DNA of 13,101 nucleotides from Candidatus Colimonas fimequi. GTDB lineage: Bacteria; Bacillota; Clostridia; Peptostreptococcales; Anaerovoracaceae. The position numbers and the translations under genes are program-made. The stretch's first letter is position 1; the number at the start of each line of letters is the position of its first letter. Shown in pieces: positions 8,903 to 13,101 of this stretch. The stretch is taken from contig JAGHTQ010000042.1 in the NCBI GenBank assembly GCA_018065295.1, positions 1 to 13,101 on the forward strand. The letters run 5' to 3'. The notes below the pieces were generated by a model, which worked only from the letters and a program-made list of their open reading frames with translations, was not told where the DNA came from and made no database searches.

Positions 8903-8964
8903 GTTCCGTCACTTCTGGTGTGACGTGCGGTTTGTGTGAACTGTCCCGCTCTCTTGCATGGGAC
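8903..8964 (-). promoter_or_regulatory. Stem-loops in the pyrG leader close to the ribosome binding site
   Basis: Two inverted repeats lie between the T-tract and the pyrG start. One has arms GTCCC/GGGAC (8964-8960 with 8947-8943). The other has a 6-bp stem, CGTCAC/GTGACG (8925-8920 with 8912-8907), enclosed by GTTC/GAAC (8941-8938 with 8906-8903). The second ends about 10 nt before the GAGGTG site but does not cover it. They could shape translation or compete with the upstream terminator fold. Function is inferred from pairing only. Confidence 0.4.
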
Positions 8965-8990
8965 GTAATTCTTTGCAAACAAAAAAGCAC

Positions 8991-9075
8991 AAAAAATAAA
9001 AAAGATAAGGTATTCGGCGTTTGGAGTGAGAAGGATAACCTAGACCCCAACCACACCGTTTGCCGTCTTCCTTAT
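8991..9075 (-). terminator. Attenuator-like terminator in the pyrG leader
   Basis: On the minus strand the arms ATAAGG (9075-9070) and CCTTAT (9010-9005) pair perfectly. Inside them CGGC (9065-9062) pairs with GCCG (9018-9015) across a symmetric 4x4 internal loop. Further in, TTGGGGT (9050-9044) pairs with ACTCCAA (9027-9021) with one G-U pair. A C and then six T, A, six T (9003-8991) follow the 3' arm directly. This has the form of an interrupted-stem terminator placed about 110 nt before the pyrG start codon and after its promoter. AAGGA in the 5' arm can instead pair with TCCTT (9035-9031) in the loop, giving a possible antiterminator. I did not compute folding energies. Confidence 0.5.
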
Positions 9076-9107
9076 TTCATTTATTCTTTGTGCACAATTA
9101 TGATATG

Positions 9108-9136
9108 ATTATACTACTGTGAAACGCCCCTGTCAA
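9108..9136 (-). promoter_or_regulatory. Consensus sigma-A promoter of pyrG
   Basis: On the minus strand a perfect TTGACA (9136-9131) is separated by exactly 17 bp from a perfect TATAAT (9113-9108). Transcription should start near 9101, probably at an A, giving a leader of about 220 nt before pyrG. The start region has no GGGC, unlike the B. subtilis pyrG promoter. It is probably the main promoter for pyrG and the genes that follow. Confidence 0.9.
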
Positions 9137-9180
9137 TTAGGTTTTTCTTGTATATTTATCAGCGGGCACCCGTTCGGCCT

Positions 9181-9415
9181 CGGCCAACCCGCCAGTTTCA
9201 CCGGCGCACCACTCACACATGTTGCAATTTTCACTTTACCGTTGACACAACTTATGTATTTCGTTCGGCCAACCCGCCAGTTTCACCGGCGCACTACCCA
9301 CACATGTTGCAATTTTGGCTTTACCGTTGACACAACTTATGTATTTCGTTCGGCCAACCCGCCAGTTTCACCGGTGCACCACTCACACATGTTGCAATTT
9401 TCACTTTACCGTTGA
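9181..9415. repeat. Tandem 85-bp direct repeat, 2.8 copies
   Basis: Three near-identical units begin with CGGCCAACCCGCC at 9181, 9266 and 9351, a period of exactly 85 bp; the last is cut at 9415. Units differ by only a few substitutions. Each holds a 51-bp element (9196-9246, 9281-9331, 9366-9416), which read on the minus strand is TCAACGGT, 10 nt, TTGCAA, 16 nt, then CCGGTGAAA. A 34-bp linker joins consecutive elements and is identical between the two gaps. 85 is not a multiple of 3, so the array as a whole cannot be one coding frame. It lies between the pbuG terminator and the pyrG promoter, about 60 bp upstream of the pyrG -35. Confidence 0.95.
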
Positions 9416-9440
9416 AGACCAGTTTTGTTCCTTCAACGGT
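9408..9440. repeat. Perfect 10-bp inverted repeat at the junction of the two repeat groups
   Basis: ACCGTTGAAG (9408-9417) and CTTCAACGGT (9431-9440) are perfect inverted arms around a 13-bp spacer. They arise because the third left-facing element and the first right-facing element meet head to head. The site could extrude as a hairpin or cruciform. Confidence 0.85.
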
Positions 9441-9567
9441 CGTTACCGCTTTGCAAAGGATAACGAGGACGTGCCGGTGAAACAATCACCTCAACTCAAA
9501 TACGCGCTCTGTTTCCTTCAACGGTCGTCACCACTTTGCAAAGTATCTCGAGGGCGTCCCGGTGAAG
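9432..9567. repeat. Two diverged, inverted copies of the same 51-bp element
   Basis: Copies at 9432-9482 and 9517-9567 read on the plus strand as TTCAACGGT, 10 nt, TTGCAA, 16 nt, CCGGTGAA, the same plan and spacing as the three elements to the left but in the opposite orientation. They are again 85 bp apart. They share about 40 of 51 positions with each other, while the linker sequence differs from that of the left group. Ends TTCAACGG and CCGGTGAA form an imperfect inverted repeat (7 of 8 pairs), and TTGCAA at the centre is itself palindromic (extended to ACTTTGCAAAGT in the last copy). Confidence 0.88.
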
Positions 9568-9577
9568 CGGTACACGC

Positions 9578-9608
9578 AAAATAAAAAAGCGCCGCGTGAA
9601 GCGGCGCT
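9578..9608 (-). terminator. Intrinsic terminator after pbuG
   Basis: On the minus strand an 8-bp GC-rich stem, AGCGCCGC/GCGGCGCT, closes the loop TTCAC and is followed at once by TTTTTTATTTT (9588-9578). It lies 15 bp after the pbuG stop codon and ends the apt-pbuG transcript. Confidence 0.95.
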
Positions 9609-9623
9609 GTGAGAATACTAATC

Positions 9624-10985
9624 TTACAGGAAGATGTACTTAGCAATGAACAGTACAGCCAGGACGTACATGAGTGGAGTAACTTCCTTAGCCTTACCGC
9701 AAGCAACCTTAAGTACAACGTATGAGATACAACCGATTGAGATACCTTCTGAAATGCTGTAGAACAGTGGCATTGCAATAATGCAAAGGTAGCAAGGGAT
9801 TGCATCTGTCAGGTCGATCTTGTTGAAGTTCAGCTTAGCAATACCTTCGAACATGAGGAATCCAACCATTAAGAGAGCTGGAGCTGTTGCGAATGAAGGG
9901 ATTGATGTGAACAGTGGTGCGAAGAGTACTGACAGAAGGAATAATCCACCAGTAACGATTGCAGTCAGACCAGTACGGCCGCCTGCAGCTACACCAGCAG
10001 CTGATTCAACGAATGTAGTTGTTGTTGATGTACCAAGTACAGCACCTGCTGAAGTTGCGATAGCGTCTGACAGAAGTGCAGGCTTGATCTGTGGCAGCTT
10101 GCCTTCTTCGTCCAGCATATCAGCCTTTGATGATACACCGATGAGTGTTCCGATAGTATCGAACAGGTCAACGAACAGGAATGAGAAGATAACTACGATG
10201 AAGTTGAAGATGCCAACGCCACTGAAGTCAAGCTTCAGACACTGTCCGAATGTATTACCCAGTGCTGAGAAGTCGAAGCTGATGATTGCTGATGGAAGCA
10301 GTGAATAGAAACCGTTCTCAACATCAACAGTATAGAGACCTACCAGCTGGCAAAGGATACCGATAACCCATGTTGCCAGGATACCAATGAGGATTGAACC
10401 TCTAATATTCTTAATATAAAGGATTGCAGTGATGAACAGTCCAACGATAGCCAGCAGTGCTGTGATACCAGCAGTGTGGAAGTTAGCTGTGAAGTTTGTA
10501 ATCTCTACAAGTGTTGCACCATCAACGCAGATTCCAGCGTTCTGCAGACCGATGAATGCAATGAAGAGACCAATACCTACTGATACAGCAGTCTTCATGT
10601 TAAGTGGAATTGCATTGAAGATTGCTTCACGTACATTAGTAAGTGTAAGTAAGATGAAGATGAGACCTTCACAGAATACTGCGAACAGTGCAACCTGCCA
10701 TGGAATTCCCATGCCAAGAACTACAGTGTAAGCAAGATATGCGTTAAGTCCCATACCTGCTGACAGTGCGAATGGCAGATTAGCCATCAATGCCATGCAG
10801 TATGTACCAATAAATGAAGCCAGAGCTGTAGCGATAAGAACAGCTGTTGGATCCATACCTGCAGCACCGAGGATGCTAGGGTTTACGGCCAGTATGTACG
10901 CCATAGTCATGAAGGTAGTAATACCGGCACCGACTTCAGTTCTTACAGAAGTGTTGTGCTCCTGTAACTTAAAAAACTTTTCCAA
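9624..10985 (-). CDS. pbuG: NCS2/AzgA-type purine base permease (hypoxanthine/guanine)
   Basis: A cytoplasmic-membrane purine base importer of the AzgA branch of the nucleobase:cation symporter 2 family; B. subtilis PbuG takes up hypoxanthine and guanine. The protein is 453 residues, close to the family norm, with a dozen or so hydrophobic segments. Characteristic stretches are TEVGAGITTFMTMAYILAVNP (about 16-36, shortened here to TEVGAGITTF and MAYILAVNP), SAGMGLNAY (75-83), DLFDTIGT (273-280) and GTSTTTTFVESAAGV (318-332). The start is unusual: a TTG at 10985-10983, supported by an AAAGGAGAGG site just upstream and by the fit of MEKFFKLQEHNT to the family N-terminus. It follows apt by 58 bp with no terminator between and ends at a strong terminator, so apt and pbuG form a two-gene purine salvage operon. 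Which base it prefers cannot be told from sequence. Confidence 0.93.
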   Translation of the reverse strand: MEKFFKLQEHNTSVRTEVGAGITTFMTMAYILAVNPSILGAAGMDPTAVLIATALASFIGTYCMALMANLPFALSAGMGLNAYLAYTVVLGMGIPWQVALFAVFCEGLIFILLTLTNVREAIFNAIPLNMKTAVSVGIGLFIAFIGLQNAGICVDGATLVEITNFTANFHTAGITALLAIVGLFITAILYIKNIRGSILIGILATWVIGILCQLVGLYTVDVENGFYSLLPSAIISFDFSALGNTFGQCLKLDFSGVGIFNFIVVIFSFLFVDLFDTIGTLIGVSSKADMLDEEGKLPQIKPALLSDAIATSAGAVLGTSTTTTFVESAAGVAAGGRTGLTAIVTGGLFLLSVLFAPLFTSIPSFATAPALLMVGFLMFEGIAKLNFNKIDLTDAIPCYLCIIAMPLFYSISEGISIGCISYVVLKVACGKAKEVTPLMYVLAVLFIAKYIFL

Positions 10986-11043
10986 TGTTCCTCTCCTTTT
11001 TTAACAATAATGCAAAATACATATATCCATATACTCGTCGATA

Positions 11044-11568
11044 CTATTTGCCTTCGTACTGGACAACAGTCTCAACGTTATATTTGCTTAAGACCTCTCG
11101 GCCGTTAAGTCCCTTTAATTCAAGAAGACATACCATGCTTACTACTTCAGCACCAAGTTCCTCGATAAGCTCAGCAGCAGCCTTAATAGTGCCGCCAGTA
11201 GCAATCAGATCGTCCACGATTACAACCTTCTCACCAGGCTTAATATCGTCCTTATGAACTTCGATCTCTGCGCTGCCGTATTCCAGATCGTACTTAAGAC
11301 CAACAGTTTCTCTTGGCAGCTTACCCTTCTTACGAACCAGAACGAATGGCTTGTCCAGATTGTAAGCAATCGGCATACCCAGCAGGAAACCTCTTGATTC
11401 CAGACCAACGATTCTGTCATATTCCAGACCTTCAATCTTAGCCTGCATTTCATCGATAGCAAGTCTCAGGCCATCAGCGTCGTTAAGTACGCTTGTGATG
11501 TCTCTAAAAATAATACCTGGTTCCGGGAAATCCGGGATGTTTGTAATGTAATCCTGTACCTTCTTCAT
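11044..11568 (-). CDS. apt: Adenine phosphoribosyltransferase
   Basis: Apt joins adenine and PRPP to give AMP and pyrophosphate in the cytoplasm. At 174 residues it is full length. It shows the family's N-terminal FPEPGIIFRDIT (14-25), the base-binding ESRGF (57-61), the flexible-loop region RKKGKLPRET (79-88) and the PRPP-binding motif VVIVDDLIATGGT (115-127). The start is the ATG at 11568; an in-frame TAG lies a few codons upstream, so no longer start is possible. The Shine-Dalgarno AGGAG (11585-11581) is 12 nt away, a little far. That site directly follows the T-tract of the paaK terminator, so the hairpin lies in the apt 5' leader if transcription starts at the promoter seen inside paaK. 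The gene is followed by pbuG. Confidence 0.97.
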   Translation of the reverse strand: MKKVQDYITNIPDFPEPGIIFRDITSVLNDADGLRLAIDEMQAKIEGLEYDRIVGLESRGFLLGMPIAYNLDKPFVLVRKKGKLPRETVGLKYDLEYGSAEIEVHKDDIKPGEKVVIVDDLIATGGTIKAAAELIEELGAEVVSMVCLLELKGLNGREVLSKYNVETVVQYEGK

Positions 11569-11585
11569 GTCTTCTTCACGCTCCT

Positions 11586-11621
11586 AAAAAGATAAAGAAG
11601 GCTACTCGGAAGTAGCCTTCT
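11586..11621 (-). terminator. Intrinsic terminator between paaK and apt, within the apt leader
   Basis: On the minus strand an 11-bp perfect stem, AGAAGGCTACT/AGTAGCCTTCT, closes the 4-nt loop TCCG (11621-11596). TTATCTTTTT follows (11595-11586), and the apt ribosome binding site begins immediately after. It ends the paaK transcript and may also attenuate apt. Confidence 0.88.
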
Positions 11622-11639
11622 AGGGTTCCTTATAATGTA

Positions 11640-11668
11640 ATTTTATTTGTAAAGGTCTCTCTTGTCAA
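11640..11668 (-). promoter_or_regulatory. Candidate apt-pbuG promoter inside the 3' end of paaK
   Basis: On the minus strand a perfect TTGACA (11668-11663) is 17 bp from TAAAAT (11645-11640, five of six matches). The -35 falls in paaK codons and the -10 overlaps the paaK TAA stop. The start point would be near 11633, just upstream of the terminator hairpin. Part of the match is set by coding sequence, so chance is possible. Confidence 0.55.
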
Positions 11669-12947
11669 CAACTCTCTTAGCCTTACCTTCTGAACGAGGA
11701 ATTGTCATTGGAGCAACAACCTGTACGTCTACCTTGATACCCAGCATTGACTTGAGGCCAGCAACGATCTTAGCTTCTCTTTCGTAAGTTGGGATGTTGT
11801 TTGCTTCTGCCATTTCTGGAGTAAGTTCAACCTGAACTTCGATAGTGTCCTTAGTACCGATTCTGTCAACTACGATCTGGTAGTTAGCCTGATAACCCTG
11901 CTGGAACAGAACCTGTTCGATCTGTGATGGCCATACGTTAACGCCCTTAACAACCATCATGTCATCAGCTCTACCCATTGGCTTATGCATTCTTACGTGA
12001 GTTCTACCGCAAGCGCACTTTTCTCTCTTCAGGTAGCAAAGGTCTCTAGTTCTATATCTCATAAGTGGGAATGCCTTCTTGTCCAGGCAAGTGAATACCA
12101 GTTCACCAACTTCGCCGTCAGGAAGTACTTCGCCAGTTTCTGAGTTGATGATTTCAGGAATGAAGTAGTCTTCCTGAATGTGCATACCGCTCTGGTCTTC
12201 GCATTCGAATGATACGCCAGGGCCGCAAGTCTCTGTGAGACCATAGATGTCATATGCCTTGATACCGAGAGTGTTCTCGATGTCTCTTCTCATTTCTTCT
12301 GTCCAAGGTTCAGCACCAAAGATACCAGCCTTCAGCTTAAGCTTGTCCTTGAGGCCTCTCTTAGTGATTGTTTCACCAAGGTTAGCTGCGTATGAAGGTG
12401 TGCAGCAGATGATAGTTGAGCCCAGGTCTTCCATGAACTGGAGCTGTCTGTCAGTGTTACCTGATGACATAGGCAGAGTCAGTGAACCAACCATGTGTGA
12501 ACCACCGTTGAGTCCAGGGCCGCCTGTGAACAGACCGTAACCATAGCATACGTGTACAACGTCTTCGTTAGTACCGCCAGCAGCTACGATAGCTCTAGCA
12601 CAGCAAGTGTCCCAAATATCGATATCGTCCTGTGTATAGAAAGCAACTACTCTCTTACCAGTTGTCCCTGATGTTGACTGAATTCTTACGCAGTCGCTCA
12701 TTGGTACTGAAACATATCCGTATGGATATGCATCCTTAAGGTCGTCCTTAGTGATAAAAGGCAGCTTGCTTAAGTCGTCATAACCCTTGATGTCGTCTGG
12801 AGTTACACCAGCTTCGTCCATCTTAGCTCTGTATGGTGCGCAGTTAGCATATACGTGCTTAACCTGTTCTACCAGTTTCTTGCTCTGAAGTTCTCTTAAC
12901 TCAGGAATCGGCATAGTTTCGATTTCTGGCTGAAAATAATTACCCAT
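11643..12947 (-). CDS. paaK: Phenylacetate-CoA ligase (PaaK family)
   Basis: An AMP-forming acyl-CoA ligase that activates phenylacetate or a related aryl acid with ATP and CoA. The 434-residue length is typical of PaaK. It has the ATP-binding loop STSGTTGK (91-98), YGLTETCGPG (235-244), the hinge/core region GRADDMMVVKGVNVWPSQIE (325-344) and a C-terminal EGKAKRVVDKR with the catalytic-type lysine near 422-424. Cysteines 304, 311 and 313 around ECACGRTH-like sequence are commonly seen in the family. The start is the ATG at 12947-12945 with AAAGGAG ending 6 nt upstream. In anaerobic Clostridia such genes often sit beside indolepyruvate ferredoxin oxidoreductase and serve aromatic amino acid breakdown; that partner is not visible here, so substrate and pathway are inferred. 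It appears to be transcribed alone, with its own promoter and terminator. Confidence 0.94.
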   Translation of the reverse strand: MGNYFQPEIETMPIPELRELQSKKLVEQVKHVYANCAPYRAKMDEAGVTPDDIKGYDDLSKLPFITKDDLKDAYPYGYVSVPMSDCVRIQSTSGTTGKRVVAFYTQDDIDIWDTCCARAIVAAGGTNEDVVHVCYGYGLFTGGPGLNGGSHMVGSLTLPMSSGNTDRQLQFMEDLGSTIICCTPSYAANLGETITKRGLKDKLKLKAGIFGAEPWTEEMRRDIENTLGIKAYDIYGLTETCGPGVSFECEDQSGMHIQEDYFIPEIINSETGEVLPDGEVGELVFTCLDKKAFPLMRYRTRDLCYLKREKCACGRTHVRMHKPMGRADDMMVVKGVNVWPSQIEQVLFQQGYQANYQIVVDRIGTKDTIEVQVELTPEMAEANNIPTYEREAKIVAGLKSMLGIKVDVQVVAPMTIPRSEGKAKRVVDKRDLYK

Positions 12948-12974
12948 ATTAATCTCCTTTAACTTATATCAGTA

Positions 12975-12998
12975 ACCGCAAGTATACCAGGCTGCGGT
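12975..12998 (-). promoter_or_regulatory. Inverted repeat at the 5' end of the paaK transcript
   Basis: ACCGCA (12975-12980) and TGCGGT (12993-12998) are perfect 6-bp inverted arms around 12 bp. The predicted transcription start is near 13000, so the RNA would begin with this hairpin. It could also be an operator just downstream of the promoter. No T-tract follows. Confidence 0.4.
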
Positions 12999-13006
12999 GT
13001 GATTTA

Positions 13007-13035
13007 ATTATATATAAACATGAAAGATTATGCAA
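13007..13035 (-). promoter_or_regulatory. Candidate paaK promoter
   Basis: On the minus strand a perfect TATAAT (13012-13007) is 17 bp from TTGCAT (13035-13030), which matches only the TTG of the -35 consensus. A weak -35 with a perfect -10 suggests an activated promoter. The stretch from 13036 to the window end shows no gene; a TGCTATAGT at 13085-13093 on the plus strand could be a divergent extended -10. Confidence 0.5.
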
Positions 13036-13101
13036 TTCTAAACAAAGAATAAGGGGTGTTTTATGTGTAATTTAACAAGATTTGTGCTATAGTTAGTGTA
13101 G

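Noticed and set aside
8971..8980. A sixth copy of the 51-bp element in the pyrG leader (CTTTGCAAAC)
   Set aside because: Only the central TTGCAA matches; neither TTCAACGGT nor CCGGTGAA occurs at the required spacing.
8883..9056. A 58-residue N-terminal extension of PyrG
   Set aside because: Family members start at MKKYIF; the extension covers the T-tracts and leader hairpins, and the good ribosome binding site belongs to the ATG at 8882.
9181..9567. A CRISPR array (repeats of about 50 bp with 34-35 bp linkers)
   Set aside because: In the left group the linkers are identical rather than unique, the repeats vary inside, the right group is inverted, and no cas genes are present.
9119..9584. 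Plus-strand open frames across the repeat region (up to 98 codons)
   Set aside because: They are produced by the 85-bp repeat shifting frame, have no ribosome binding site, and the repeat homology does not stay in one frame.
13081..13101. A divergent plus-strand promoter (TGCTATAGT)
   Set aside because: The extended -10 is attractive, but the -35 is weak and the gene it would serve is outside the window.

Overview
The window looks like a stretch of chromosome from a low-to-mid GC Gram-positive anaerobe (Bacillota, class Clostridia). The evidence is strong purine-rich Shine-Dalgarno sites (GGAGG/AAGGAG), sigma-A type promoters (TTGACA/TATAAT), intrinsic terminators with clear T-tracts, a type III glutamine synthetase, a short-form CstA and a PaaK-type phenylacetate-CoA ligase. 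I cannot name the genus from sequence alone. Every gene I can support is on the minus strand, so transcription runs from right to left.

In transcription order: (1) paaK (12947-11643), a phenylacetate-CoA ligase with its own candidate promoter. (2) A purine salvage pair, apt (11568-11044) and pbuG (10985-9624). A near-consensus promoter for the pair appears to lie inside the last codons of paaK, and the pair ends at a strong terminator at 9608-9578. (3) A gene-free stretch of about 440 bp (9577-9137). It holds five copies of a 51-bp element, three in one orientation and two in the other, at an exact 85-bp pitch within each group. (4) A consensus promoter (9136-9108) and a structured leader of about 220 nt carrying an attenuator-like terminator in front of pyrG. 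(5) The run pyrG, an unrecognised 171-residue gene, cstA, carA and carB, with overlapping or close gene ends, closed by a terminator at 593-556. (6) The first 166 codons of glnN, which runs off the left edge.

Functionally, the left part is organised around glutamine and pyrimidine nucleotides. GlnN makes glutamine. CarA/CarB use glutamine to make carbamoyl phosphate, the first step of pyrimidine synthesis and also an arginine precursor. PyrG uses glutamine to make CTP, the last step. The pyrB-F middle genes are not in the window. CstA, a pyruvate/peptide-type transporter, and the unknown 171-residue protein sit between the two pyrimidine genes. On the right, PbuG imports purine bases, Apt converts adenine to AMP, and PaaK activates phenylacetate-like acids.

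Most of the window is ordinary core metabolism. The parts that deserve a second look are noncoding: the five-copy 85-bp-pitch array, the pyrG leader with a terminator-like fold but no GGGC transcript start, the apt promoter nested in paaK with a terminator in the apt leader, and a GGGGTC-type palindrome between cstA and carA.
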